Shown one piece after another: positions 8,217 to 17,137 of a stretch of DNA of 64,000 bases. Under the pieces are notes generated by a model. The model did no database searches. It was not told the DNA's origin and saw only the letters and a program-made list of their open reading frames with translations. The stretch lies in NCBI GenBank assembly GCA_964423615.1, contig CAYRFQ010000004.1, forward strand, positions 146,618 through 210,617, in the 5' to 3' direction. The translations under genes were made by a program, and so were the position numbers. Every line of letters begins with the position of its first letter. The stretch's first letter is position 1. Origin of the DNA: CAYRFQ01 sp964423615. Its GTDB lineage: Bacteria; Planctomycetota; Planctomycetia; Gemmatales; Gemmataceae.

Positions 8217-9797
8217 ATGTCGTTGCGAACGATCCAACGCGCACTACTCAGTGTGAGTGATAAAACAGGATTGGTAGAGCTTGGAAGAAGTCTGGTCGAC
8301 CTGGGAGTTGAGCTAATCTCCACGGGTGGAACTGCGAAAGCCCTCAAAGAAGCCAACCTATCCGTTCGCGATGTGTCCGAGGTGACGGGCTTTCCCGAAA
8401 TCCTCGACGGGAGGGTAAAGACGCTCCATCCAAACGTTCATGGAGGACTACTGGCCGCCCGTGACAACACCACCCACATGCAAACGACCGAGCAGCATGG
8501 TATCAGTCTGATCGATTTGGTCGTTTGTAATCTCTACCCCTTCGAGGACACGCTCGCCAAGGACGGAAGTTCCCATCAAGAAATCATCGAGAACATCGAC
8601 GTCGGTGGCCCAACGATGATCCGAGCCGCCGCCAAAAACTACAGCGATGTGGCCGTCATCACCAGCCCAGATCAGTACTCTCTTTTTCTGGAAGAACTCC
8701 ATTCGAACAACGGAGCATTGACCTTGGCCACTCGGGAACGGCTGGCCCGAGTGGCCTTCGCCTCGACGGCCTCCTACGATGCGTCCATCAGCAGCTATTT
8801 TCTTGGATTGGAAGACGGAATCCAATTTCCGCCACGCCTCAATTTGAGCTACCAACGAAAGCTGGAACTCCGGTACGGTGAAAATCCACACCAACCAGCT
8901 GCCTTTTACATCGAACCCAATTATCCGCACCCAAGCATCGCGACTGCCGAAAAACTCCACGGCAAAGACCTTTCCTACAACAACATTCTCGACCTCGACA
9001 GCGCCTTCAATCTCGCAAAAGAGTTTACCGACCCCGCTGCCGTGGTGATCAAACACAACAACCCTTGTGGTGCCGCCGTCGGAGTCACCCTCGAAGAAGC
9101 CTTCCAAAAAGCCTACGAAGGTGATCCTCTCAGCGCGTTCGGAGGAGTTCTCGCGTTCAATCGGGAACTGGACGAGGCAACGGCTCGCCTCATCACGGAC
9201 CCCAACAGATTCATCGAGTGCGTGATAGCTCCAGGCTACGCCGACGCGGCCTTCGAACTCTTGACGACTCGTCCATCATGGAAGAAGAACGTCCGTATCC
9301 TAAGAACGAGTGTTCTCCCACCGCAACCGGATAGCACTCCACGCATGGATTACCGTCGTGTGGATGGGGGTATGTTGGTCCAGAGTCGTGATGTTCCGGC
9401 TAACGATTTTCTAACGATGACCGTTCCAACGAATCGGCAACCGACGGAACAAGAATTGAGAGACTTGCAGTTTGCCTGGTGCGTCTGCAAACACGTGAAA
9501 AGTAACGCCATTGTTCTGGTTCGAGACCGAATGTTGGTCGGCGTCGGTGCTGGTCAGATGAGTCGGGTCGACTCGGTCCACATCGCCGCACGCAAGGCAG
9601 GAGAACGAGTCAAAGGAAGCGTCCTTGCTTCGGATGCGTTTTTCCCATTCCGAGACAACGTGGATAAAGCTGCTCAAGAAGGAGTTGACGCCATCGTCCA
9701 ACCCGGCGGTTCGATGCGAGATCAAGACTCCATCGACGCTTGTAATGAACACAATCTGGCAATGGTGTTCACTGGCGTTCGACATTTTCGACACTAA
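8217..9797 (+). CDS. purH: Bifunctional AICAR formyltransferase / IMP cyclohydrolase
   Basis: PurH catalyses the last two steps of de novo purine synthesis, AICAR to FAICAR with 10-formyl-tetrahydrofolate and then closure to IMP. The N-terminal IMP cyclohydrolase domain begins 'RALLSVSDKTGL', followed by 'ELISTGGTAKAL', 'EILDGRVKTLHPNVHGGLLA' and 'VVCNLYPFE'. The AICARFT domain shows 'LRYGENPHQPAAFY', 'KHNNPCGAAVG' (catalytic Lys-His), 'DPLSAFGGVLAFN', 'VKSNAIVLV' and 'GAGQMSRVDSV'. At 526 residues the length is typical. The ATG at 8217 is preceded by AGGAG 6 nt upstream. The FMN reductase gene follows after 33 nt and may be co-transcribed. Confidence 0.97.
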   Translation: MSLRTIQRALLSVSDKTGLVELGRSLVDLGVELISTGGTAKALKEANLSVRDVSEVTGFPEILDGRVKTLHPNVHGGLLAARDNTTHMQTTEQHGISLIDLVVCNLYPFEDTLAKDGSSHQEIIENIDVGGPTMIRAAAKNYSDVAVITSPDQYSLFLEELHSNNGALTLATRERLARVAFASTASYDASISSYFLGLEDGIQFPPRLNLSYQRKLELRYGENPHQPAAFYIEPNYPHPSIATAEKLHGKDLSYNNILDLDSAFNLAKEFTDPAAVVIKHNNPCGAAVGVTLEEAFQKAYEGDPLSAFGGVLAFNRELDEATARLITDPNRFIECVIAPGYADAAFELLTTRPSWKKNVRILRTSVLPPQPDSTPRMDYRRVDGGMLVQSRDVPANDFLTMTVPTNRQPTEQELRDLQFAWCVCKHVKSNAIVLVRDRMLVGVGAGQMSRVDSVHIAARKAGERVKGSVLASDAFFPFRDNVDKAAQEGVDAIVQPGGSMRDQDSIDACNEHNLAMVFTGVRHFRH

Positions 9798-9830
9798 GAT
9801 TCTAATTCACCACGAAAGGTACCACTGAAG

Positions 9831-10412
9831 ATGATTTCTGGTGTGAAACTTTTGGCATTCGCGGGAAGCGCTCGCAACGACTCCGTCAACAAGAAGCTCG
9901 TTTCTGTCGCTGCAAAAGGAGCCGAAGAAGCTGGAGCCGAAGTGACGTTGGTTGACCTTCGGGACTATCCATTGCCGTTGTATGACGGAGACCTGGAAGA
10001 GGCTGAAGGACTTCCCGAAAACGCAAAGAAACTCAAGAACCTGTTCATCGAATCCGATGGGTTTTTGATTGCTTGTCCCGAGTACAACAGCTCCATAACG
10101 CCCCTCCTCAAGAACACAATCGATTGGGTTTCCCGACCCCAAGAAGGAGAGCCGCCCTTGGTTGCGTACAAAGGCAAAGTCGCAGTCCTGATGGCGGCGT
10201 CTCCAGGCGGACTCGGGGGATTGCGGGGCCTAGTTCACGTTCGGGCAATACTCGGGAACATCGGAGTTGTGGTGTTGCCGCAACAACATGCCGTCCCGAA
10301 AGCGTATGACGCCTTCGGCGAGGACGGAAAGTTGTTGGACGCCGCGCAGCAAGAAAAGGTGACCGGATTGGGAAAAAGTTTGGCCAAGTTTCTTGCCCAA
10401 CACAAGAGCTAA
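9831..10412 (+). CDS. NADPH-dependent FMN reductase
   Basis: A 193-residue flavodoxin-fold protein. It has the FMN phosphate-binding loop 'GSARNDSVNKKL' near the N-terminus and the family signature 'CPEYNSSITPLLKNTIDW' in the middle, then 'VAVLMAASPGGLGGLRGL'. The family reduces FMN or quinones and other small acceptors with NAD(P)H in the cytoplasm; the acceptor cannot be predicted. It lies 33 nt downstream of purH on the same strand and is convergent with the glycosyltransferase-HAD gene only 19 nt away. Confidence 0.92.
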   Translation: MISGVKLLAFAGSARNDSVNKKLVSVAAKGAEEAGAEVTLVDLRDYPLPLYDGDLEEAEGLPENAKKLKNLFIESDGFLIACPEYNSSITPLLKNTIDWVSRPQEGEPPLVAYKGKVAVLMAASPGGLGGLRGLVHVRAILGNIGVVVLPQQHAVPKAYDAFGEDGKLLDAAQQEKVTGLGKSLAKFLAQHKS

Positions 10413-10431
10413 TCGCCGAGCGGGGCTGCGC

Positions 10432-11847
10432 CTACTTCAACGTGACGGCTTCGCCCTCAAGAGCCAACACAACGTCGAATAGCGCACCATCAACGGTGTG
10501 CTGAGCGGTCGCTCGAAGTCCAGGTCGGGTTGGCCGAAAGGCCACAGAGATTCCGGCAGCCTTGAGCATGCCGATGTCGTCCTCGCTATTACCCACGGCG
10601 AGGATCCGCTCACGGGGGATATGAGTTTCCTGAATTAACTGCCTGACGATGTTTTCTTTGTCGTGATCCGTCTTTTCTATTTCCTCTTCACCGGCCTCTT
10701 CTGCGGGCGCCATGGCTGGTGCCAGGTTGATACGCCCCGTCGCTTTTCCTTTCTTGAACTTCATGACATGAGAAATCCCGAAGTCGGCGAAGACACGACA
10801 GCGGATGATTTCCACCGGGATCTGGTAGCTGTCCGAAACAATTCCCACAAGAAAACCATCACGGCGTAAAGCGGCGACTGTCTCTCGAGCTCCTTCCATG
10901 AGTGGTATGTCGTGGGCTACTTCCTCAAAGGTTTCCTGGGGGACCCCAGCAAAGAGAGCCGCGATTTTGTTTGCTCGCCGATCACCGACCAGGTCGGGAT
11001 CATCGAGGATTTCGGCCAGTTCTGCTCCTTTGTCTGTATGGTGCGCCAACTCGAGAATAAAGCTGCCACGAACAAGAACTCCGTCGAGGTCGAAAAGGGC
11101 TATCCGGTCAGTCGGTTCGGCTTCCTGGAGAATGTGGGCGAGGTCTCCTTGGGTGTGTTTGTCTTGTTCTCCCATTGCAGCAACATAGCCCGTCCGCAAG
11201 CGATTGTTCGCAGCTGCGCGACTCAGGATCGTACGGGTCACATCTTGAGCCATGTTCAACAAAGTTTCGATTGGGGCTTCCTCGCTTGGCGGGACGTCGA
11301 CCACAATTTGCTGGATAGCTCCCGCGTTCAAGTGGACATCTAGGAGGATACCAACCTCTGCTCCGTAATCCATCTCAAGCGTGAGCTTCTGCAGAAGGCT
11401 TCGGCGAACGGCCCACGCCCCCGAGAGGGGATATTCGATGTGGTTGAGTTCGGGAAAGAAAGTTCGCATCAAAGGTAACGCCGTCAGCAACCCAACATTC
11501 CGAGTGTCGCCCGGTGCCGTCGCCTTCGTTAACGCGGCTTCTCCTTCCAGGATCGGCTGCGTCAAATCGGCGATCGTGTTCTCTGGCAACTTGGACCAAT
11601 AGGCGTCGATAAAAACGAGAACTTTACTCTTCACAGCAGAAAGTCCGTCTCGAATAGACGCACCTTTGCCTTGGAAAGTACTGGTGACGACTCTTGCCCC
11701 AGCTTCGCGTGCAATCCCAGGAGTGCCATCCATGGACCCAGCGTCCACTACGATGACTTCTTCGACGTGGTCGTGAGACATGGCCCAACGTACGAGCGGC
11801 CCAACCGTCTCGGATTGATTAACCACAGGAATAATGACTGCGATCAA
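10432..11847 (-). CDS. Fusion: GpgS-like glycosyltransferase plus HAD (SerB-like) phosphatase
   Basis: A two-domain protein of 471 residues. Residues 1 to about 225 form a GT-A glycosyltransferase ('AVIIPVVNQSETVG', 'VIVVDAGSMDGT', 'GKGASIRDGL', 'YPLSGAWAVRRSLL', 'YGAEVGILLDVHLNAG') most like glucosyl-3-phosphoglycerate synthase (GT81). Residues from about 247 form a HAD-IB phosphatase with 'LFDLDGVL' (Asp253, Asp255), 'IVSDSYQ', lysines in 'KFKKGKATG', and 'GNSEDDIGML'. An Ala/Glu-rich insertion lies between motifs III and IV. The logical product is a glycosylglycerate-type compatible solute made and dephosphorylated by one polypeptide, as in fused mannosylglycerate enzymes; this is inference. 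The usual DxD reads Asp-Ala-Tyr at 81-83, so metal binding is altered. The TTG start at 11847 has a perfect AGGAGG 5 nt upstream; an ATG at 11895 is the alternative. Confidence 0.85.
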   Translation of the reverse strand: MIAVIIPVVNQSETVGPLVRWAMSHDHVEEVIVVDAGSMDGTPGIAREAGARVVTSTFQGKGASIRDGLSAVKSKVLVFIDAYWSKLPENTIADLTQPILEGEAALTKATAPGDTRNVGLLTALPLMRTFFPELNHIEYPLSGAWAVRRSLLQKLTLEMDYGAEVGILLDVHLNAGAIQQIVVDVPPSEEAPIETLLNMAQDVTRTILSRAAANNRLRTGYVAAMGEQDKHTQGDLAHILQEAEPTDRIALFDLDGVLVRGSFILELAHHTDKGAELAEILDDPDLVGDRRANKIAALFAGVPQETFEEVAHDIPLMEGARETVAALRRDGFLVGIVSDSYQIPVEIIRCRVFADFGISHVMKFKKGKATGRINLAPAMAPAEEAGEEEIEKTDHDKENIVRQLIQETHIPRERILAVGNSEDDIGMLKAAGISVAFRPTRPGLRATAQHTVDGALFDVVLALEGEAVTLK

Positions 11848-12434
11848 ATCGACCTCCTGCTTACGAAATCGACGCCAACTATCAGTTCTTACCAAACGAA
11901 CCTAAATCCCCCTGAGGCTCTGGTGTTCCAACAACAGCGTCTCAGGTCTTCAAGAGGAGTCAACGACGATGCATCGGTGGAGTAAAAAAAGCGACGAAGT
12001 AGATTGTAGATGCGAGGTTGAGTGTCCTCAAACATCGGGTGGATCGGTTGGGAGTTCGGTGATTCAGAAGATCATTCTCAATCGCAGGGCGAAGAGGAGA
12101 ACTCCGGGTCATGAGGATGTCTGCTGTGCAGAAGAAGTCTTCTGTCACATCGTCTTCGTTGGCCCCTTGCCCAACTCTCTAACTATAACGAATCACAAAC
12201 TGTTATTCTAGCGCGAAGGAACTCGAGAAGGACTTCCAGTGGAAAATCTGATGGATTAAAGTGCTTGGGAAATGAAATGTTGTTCTGTGAGGACCAGGGC
12301 CCCAGACAAAACAACTCCAAAACGAGAATGAACCCGGGTTCGATTTGAAACCGCAACCTTTCCAAAACAGAGCCTGAAAACACAAGGCTGTAAGGATCTG
12401 ACTCGCAAGGTTGCGGTTACTATCCGAATTCGGT
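11848..12434. other. Intergenic region, 587 bp, with a 12-bp inverted repeat
   Basis: AACCGCAACCTT (12349-12360) and AAGGTTGCGGTT (12407-12418) are perfect inverted repeats enclosing a smaller hairpin (AGCCT/AGGCT). The structure lies just past the 3' end of nrdJ (minus) and is a plausible transcription-end or mRNA-stability structure. A possible 80-codon Cys-containing frame at 11969-12211 (plus) has a GAGGAG site 9 nt upstream of its ATG, but no recognisable domain. Nothing else is seen. Confidence 0.5.
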
Positions 12435-15400
12435 TTAGCTACAACCAGACGTTGCACCGCACGTATCACATTTCGCGCAAGACCCACTTCGGACAAGCGT
12501 CAGCTGACCACACTCCGGGCAAGGGTCCCCTTCATAACCTTTCATCCTGGCCAGTTTGATTTTCTCTTCGGGCGTGATTTGCGTTTTGACAGACGTCGTC
12601 ATGAAGTTCGGATTCCCTGAATTCGAAGTCGGATTTCCGTTGGCTCCGCCTGCAAAGTCCACAATCGGATTCAAGTGGTTTGTCCGTGGTGCCATGATCA
12701 GACCAGGCATCAAACTTTGAACATCGATGACGCGTTCGGCCACGATTTCTTCGTCTTCGAATTCGGGTTCGTCTTTTTGCGTGTGCATGGCGTCGCCACG
12801 CAAATCGTCTTCCGAAACGTGAGCGAGATCATGCCGACCCAGGTAAGTGATGGCCAACTCGCGGAAAATGTAGTCGATCAAGGATGTCGTCATTTTGATG
12901 TGAGGATTCCCTTGAACGATTCCGTTCGGTTCGAATCGCGTGAACAAAAACGCATCGACGAATTCATCCAGGGGCACACCATGTTGCAGCCCAAGCGAAA
13001 CCGCAATGGCGAAACAGTTCGTCATGCTGCGGAAGGCGGCTCCTTCCTTGTGCATGTCAATGAAGATTTCACCTAGAGTATTGTCGTCATATTCCCCAGT
13101 GCGAAGATAAATCTTGTGGTTACCGATACGGGCCTTCTGGGTGTAACCGGCTCGCCGGTCCGGCAACCGACGACGTTTGGCGATGTAGCGGTGGACGATC
13201 TTCTCGGCAATCTGAACGGGTGCAGCTTGGGGCTCGCTGGCAATGTCTTCGAACGAGTCGTCAATGTCAGCCACGCTGTTGAGCGGTTGGCTCAACTTCG
13301 AACCATCGCGGTAAAGCGCGTTCGCTTTCAGCATCAAACGCCAACTCAGATCGTAGGCATTCTTGACGTCTTCGATGCTGGCCTCGTGGGGCATGTTGAT
13401 GGTCTTGCTGATGGCACCCGAAATAAACGGCTGGGCCGTGGCCATCATCCGGATGTGGGCCTCGGCACTCAAATACCGTTGACCGTTTTTGCCACACTTG
13501 TTGGCGCAGTCGAAGACCGGATAATGTTCTTCTCGCAAATGCGGTGCACCTTCGATCGTCATCGTTCCACAGACGTACTCATTCGCTTCAGAAATCTGAT
13601 CTTTCGTGAAGCCAAGCACCTCGAGAAGGTTGAAATTCGGATCGTTCAATTTGTAGTCCGAGATCTGCAGCTGATCTTTCAAGAACTCGTCACCGATCGT
13701 CCACCGATTCAAAACAAAGGACAACTCGAACGCACCGGGCAACTGGGACTCGACTTTCTTGATGATGTCGTCGGTGAAACCCAGGGTCTTGAGCGATTCC
13801 CGGTTGACGTGTGGACAACCCTGCAAAGTGCCCGTGCCCCGAGAGTAACGAATGATATCCTCGATCTGCCGCTGGTCGTAACCGAGACGCACCAAGGCCG
13901 GCGGGATCGAAGCGTTGATGATCTTGAAATAACCGCCACCAGCTAGCTTCTTGAACTTCACGAGAGCGAAATCCGGTTCGACGCCCGTCGTGTCGCAATC
14001 CATCACCAATGCGATCGTACCCGTTGGAGCGATGCAAGTAACTTGGGCATTGCGGAACCCGTGCCGCTCTCCCAACTCGACCATCCGGTCACTTTCTTTC
14101 CGGGCTGCTTCCACGAGATACGCGGGAGTGTCTTCCGAATTGAGACCCGTAGGAGTAATCGAAAGTCCTTCGTATTCGTCGGGCCGAGCGCTGTGAGCGG
14201 CCAGACGATGATTGTGGACAACTCGCAACATGGCCTCTTTGTTCGCTTCGAAACGAGAAAACGGGCCGAGTTCACTCGCAATTTCTGCCGAAGTTGCATA
14301 GGCACGAGCATGCATCATCGCGGTGATCGCGGCGCACTGACCACGACCTCCATCGGAGTCGTATGGCAACCCTTGGACCATCAGCAAAGACCCCATGTTC
14401 GCATAGCCGAGCCCAAGCGTGCGATAGTCATACGATTGTTGGGCGATCGACTCGCTCGGGAACTGAGCCATGTGGACCGAAATTTCGAGAACCAAAGTCC
14501 AGAGACGAGTCGCATGGAGAAAAGAATCAACGTCGAACTTCGCTCCTTCGGTATCGTAAAACTTCAATAAGTTGAGCGAAGCCAAGTTGCAGGCCGTGTC
14601 ATCCAAGAACAAGTATTCCGAACATGGGTTCGATGCATTAATACGACCATCGTTGGGACAAGTGTGCCATTCATTGATCGTCGTATCGAACTGCATCCCG
14701 GGATCCGCACACGACCACGCAGCGTAGGCGATTTGGTCCCACAAATCCCGAGCCTGGACAGTCTTTCGGGGGCGAGGTGGTCGTCCTTCCTTCGCGGCCT
14801 GAACTTTCTCCGTGCGCCAGTACAAGTGCCAGGGGTCATCTTGTTCGACGGCCCGCATGAATTCGTTTGGAACACGAACGGAGTTATTACTGTTCTGGCC
14901 AGCCACCGTTGCATACGCCGACGAGTTCCAGTCGGTCGTATACTCCTCGAACTCGAGCGACGTGAAACCTTGCTTGCCCAATTGGATCACTCTCTCGATG
15001 TAATTCACCGGAACGAGAGCACGGCGAGCGTCGATGATGGCTTGCCGGAGGTCGAGGTTCTTCGAGCGGTCGAACGCCTCGTCTTTGTTGGGCCAATTAT
15101 GGCAGACCGTCATGATGTTGTTCAGGTGACGACTCAGAGCCTGGGAACCGGAAACGAGGGCGGCAACCTTCTGTTCTTCCGTTACTTTCCAGTTGACAAA
15201 ATCTTCGATGTCGGGATGGTCGAGGTCGAGAACCACCATTTTGGCCGCACGTCTCGTAGTCCCTCCAGACTTGATAGCCCCCGCTGCCCTATCTCCTATC
15301 TTGAGGAAGCTCATGAGGCCACTCGAACGACCACCACCCGATAACGGTTCTCCTTCACCTCGAAGGTTCGAGAAGTTCGTCCCAGTGCCTGACCCGTATT

Positions 15401-16055
15401 TGAAAATCCTTGCTTCACGAACCCAAAGGTCCATGATGCCGCCTTCGTTGACGAGATCGTCCGCAATGGATTGGATGAAGCACGCGTGGGGTGCCGGTCG
15501 CTCGTAAGCCGAGCTGGATTTCACCAACTCTTTCGTGTTCGGATCGACGAAATGGTGGCCCTGAGGGGGACCTTCGATGCCGTAGGCCCAGTGTAGTCCA
15601 GTATTGAACCATTGGGGGCTATTGGGGGCGGCCATTTGCGCGGCGAGCATGTAACACAGTTCGTCAAAAAATGCCCTCGCGTCGGCTTCGCTAGAGAAGT
15701 AGCCACCCTTCCAGCCCCAGTACGTCCAACATCCGGCCAGCCGACGGAAAACCTGCCGGGCGTCTGTCTCCTGTTCGATGCAATGGTCACCCTCGACCGG
15801 CCGACTTCTCTGGAGCCACTCGGGAACACCCTCTTCGGGAATTCGGACGAACTGGGCTGCGAGTCCTGCTTTGCGGAAGTATTTTTGGGCCAAAATGTCT
15901 ACAGCGACTTGGGACCAGTGCTCCGGAGCCAAGAGTCCTTTCATCTCGAAGACGGTCGAACCATCAGGATTGATGATGCGTGAAGTTCGTGAAACAAAAG
16001 TGAAGGTGGCAAATGGGTCTCGGCCCTCTGTGGTGTACCGTCGTGCAATCTGCAT
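12435..16055 (-). CDS. nrdJ: Adenosylcobalamin-dependent (class II) ribonucleoside-diphosphate reductase
   Basis: A 1206-residue vitamin-B12-dependent ribonucleotide reductase that makes deoxynucleotides from ribonucleotides with or without oxygen. Visible motifs: 'NSPQWFNTGLHWAYGIEGP', 'GSGTGTNFSNLRGE', 'SGGTTRRAAKMVVLD', 'NPCSEYLFLDDTACNLASLNLL', 'QVTCIAPTGTIALVMDCDTTG', 'GTLQGCPHVN', 'MPHEASIEDV', a TSCPD-type region ('NCFAIAVSLGLQHGVPLDEFVDAF', 'GNPHIK') and a C-terminal zinc-ribbon or redox-shuttle tail with 'CPECGQL', 'CAKCDTCG' and 'GCS'. There is no N-terminal ATP cone, so overall activity control by ATP/dATP is probably absent. The start at 16055 begins directly with the catalytic region. 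The dcd gene lies 196 bp upstream on the same strand, and nrdJ appears to have its own promoter. No cobalamin riboswitch was recognised. Confidence 0.95.
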   Translation of the reverse strand: MQIARRYTTEGRDPFATFTFVSRTSRIINPDGSTVFEMKGLLAPEHWSQVAVDILAQKYFRKAGLAAQFVRIPEEGVPEWLQRSRPVEGDHCIEQETDARQVFRRLAGCWTYWGWKGGYFSSEADARAFFDELCYMLAAQMAAPNSPQWFNTGLHWAYGIEGPPQGHHFVDPNTKELVKSSSAYERPAPHACFIQSIADDLVNEGGIMDLWVREARIFKYGSGTGTNFSNLRGEGEPLSGGGRSSGLMSFLKIGDRAAGAIKSGGTTRRAAKMVVLDLDHPDIEDFVNWKVTEEQKVAALVSGSQALSRHLNNIMTVCHNWPNKDEAFDRSKNLDLRQAIIDARRALVPVNYIERVIQLGKQGFTSLEFEEYTTDWNSSAYATVAGQNSNNSVRVPNEFMRAVEQDDPWHLYWRTEKVQAAKEGRPPRPRKTVQARDLWDQIAYAAWSCADPGMQFDTTINEWHTCPNDGRINASNPCSEYLFLDDTACNLASLNLLKFYDTEGAKFDVDSFLHATRLWTLVLEISVHMAQFPSESIAQQSYDYRTLGLGYANMGSLLMVQGLPYDSDGGRGQCAAITAMMHARAYATSAEIASELGPFSRFEANKEAMLRVVHNHRLAAHSARPDEYEGLSITPTGLNSEDTPAYLVEAARKESDRMVELGERHGFRNAQVTCIAPTGTIALVMDCDTTGVEPDFALVKFKKLAGGGYFKIINASIPPALVRLGYDQRQIEDIIRYSRGTGTLQGCPHVNRESLKTLGFTDDIIKKVESQLPGAFELSFVLNRWTIGDEFLKDQLQISDYKLNDPNFNLLEVLGFTKDQISEANEYVCGTMTIEGAPHLREEHYPVFDCANKCGKNGQRYLSAEAHIRMMATAQPFISGAISKTINMPHEASIEDVKNAYDLSWRLMLKANALYRDGSKLSQPLNSVADIDDSFEDIASEPQAAPVQIAEKIVHRYIAKRRRLPDRRAGYTQKARIGNHKIYLRTGEYDDNTLGEIFIDMHKEGAAFRSMTNCFAIAVSLGLQHGVPLDEFVDAFLFTRFEPNGIVQGNPHIKMTTSLIDYIFRELAITYLGRHDLAHVSEDDLRGDAMHTQKDEPEFEDEEIVAERVIDVQSLMPGLIMAPRTNHLNPIVDFAGGANGNPTSNSGNPNFMTTSVKTQITPEEKIKLARMKGYEGDPCPECGQLTLVRSGSCAKCDTCGATSGCS

Positions 16056-16171
16056 AGCGTCTCCCCTGGCCCCGTCGCACTAACAGGGACAATAAACAAC
16101 ATTTGTCTTCTTAGAATCAGCGAGAAGGATATTTGTTTGGCTGGATGGGGTAATTTGTTTCAACACAAACT

Positions 16172-16200
16172 AGAATATACTGTTCGCCTGTACATTTCAA
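16172..16200 (-). promoter_or_regulatory. Candidate sigma-70-type promoter of nrdJ
   Basis: On the minus strand TTGAAA (16200-16195) and TATTCT (16177-16172) are separated by exactly 17 nt, about 120 nt upstream of the nrdJ start. This is a good housekeeping-type match in an AT-rich patch of the dcd-nrdJ spacer. No clear NrdR box pair was found. Confidence 0.5.
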
Positions 16201-16251
16201 GTCCAGTAGTTTTGAATGGACGTGGCGACCCCGTTCACGCCCCAATGAATA

Positions 16252-16821
16252 CTATTGCCCCTCACCTTGTTCCTCGCCAGAGACAAATGGCAAGGTAAGC
16301 CCAGGTTGGTCCTGGTATTTCCCCCTCTTATCAGCATAACTCACACGACACGGGGACTCGGCACGGAAGAATAGGATTTGTGCAATTCCCTCATTGGCAT
16401 AAATTTTTGCCGGTAGCGGAGTTGTGTTACTAATCTCGATGGTTATTTTTCCACGCCATTCGGGTTCTAAAGGCGTTATATTCACGATCACTCCACACCT
16501 TGCATAAGTACTTTTTCCTAAGCAAACGGCTAGTATGTCCCTTGGTACCTCGAAGTATTCAACCGTCTCAGCAAGGGCAAAACTGTTCGGCGGAATCAAA
16601 CACGAGTCGGCTTCGATATCCACGAAAGCGTTGGAACTGAAGTTTTTCGGATCGATCAAGGCCCCATAGACGTTCGTAAACACCTTAAAATGTCGACCAA
16701 CCCGGACATCGTATCCATAGCTGCTGACGCCATAGGAGATGACACCTGGCCGAACGGCTGCCTCGGCGTACGGCTCGATCTTGATTTGTTCCGCAATTTG
16801 CCAATCCGGTAAAACACTCAC
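16252..16821 (-). CDS. dcd: dCTP deaminase
   Basis: This protein deaminates dCTP to dUTP, feeding dTTP synthesis. The 189-residue product begins 'VSVLPDWQIAEQIK' and carries the trimeric dUTPase-superfamily fold signatures 'SYGYDVRVG', 'LGKSTYARCGVIVNITPLEPEW', 'GKITIEISNTTPLPAKIYANEG' (catalytic Glu in the last part) and 'SYADKRGKYQDQPGLTLP'. The length matches bacterial Dcd. I place the start at the GTG at 16821, which has a GAGG site 9 nt upstream and matches family N-termini; an in-frame ATG at 16860 would add 13 residues. Its position before nrdJ groups deoxynucleotide genes together. Confidence 0.93.
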   Translation of the reverse strand: MSVLPDWQIAEQIKIEPYAEAAVRPGVISYGVSSYGYDVRVGRHFKVFTNVYGALIDPKNFSSNAFVDIEADSCLIPPNSFALAETVEYFEVPRDILAVCLGKSTYARCGVIVNITPLEPEWRGKITIEISNTTPLPAKIYANEGIAQILFFRAESPCRVSYADKRGKYQDQPGLTLPFVSGEEQGEGQ

Positions 16822-17137
16822 GGCTAGTTTCCTCAATCCTTGGAAGTCGCAAAGAGGCATAAACAGTGGGGGCGTGTTCGCCACGAAATCGGTGCTCGTG
16901 CCTGGTCGAAAGTCGTCAGGCCGGGGGCATCGTAGGGCAGACCTGAGTTGACCATTTGGGCTCTTTCCCAACGGGTTGGGCTCACGCCTAGTCTACGATA
17001 ATTCCCTATCTTTTCCCATCGTGAAGCGCAAGCTTGCGGCGAGCCCAATTCGTCAAGGCAGGGTTGACGTCTGCAGCTGAAAGAGACTTCTCTCCCTACC
17101 GTAGCCAGCAATTTGTTGAGGTTTCCTATTCATCGGT
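16822..17137. other. Leader region of dcd, 316 bp
   Basis: No gene is supported. There is a palindrome CCCAACGGGTTGGG at about 16968-16981. On the minus strand a string of the form TATCGTAGAC-n8-AGCCCAACC lies about 150-190 nt before the dcd start. A similar string (TATGGTAGAC-n4-AGCCCAACC) lies at about the same distance before the AsmA-like gene at 20965 (see findings). Confidence 0.4.

Noticed and set aside
11969..12211. Possible 80-codon gene with a GAGGAG site
   Set aside because: No similarity or clear composition signal beyond scattered cysteines. Kept only as a note in the intergenic entry.
16056..16251. Cobalamin riboswitch or NrdR boxes upstream of nrdJ
   Set aside because: No B12 box, conserved riboswitch core or paired NrdR boxes could be recognised by eye; only a promoter-like element is supported.
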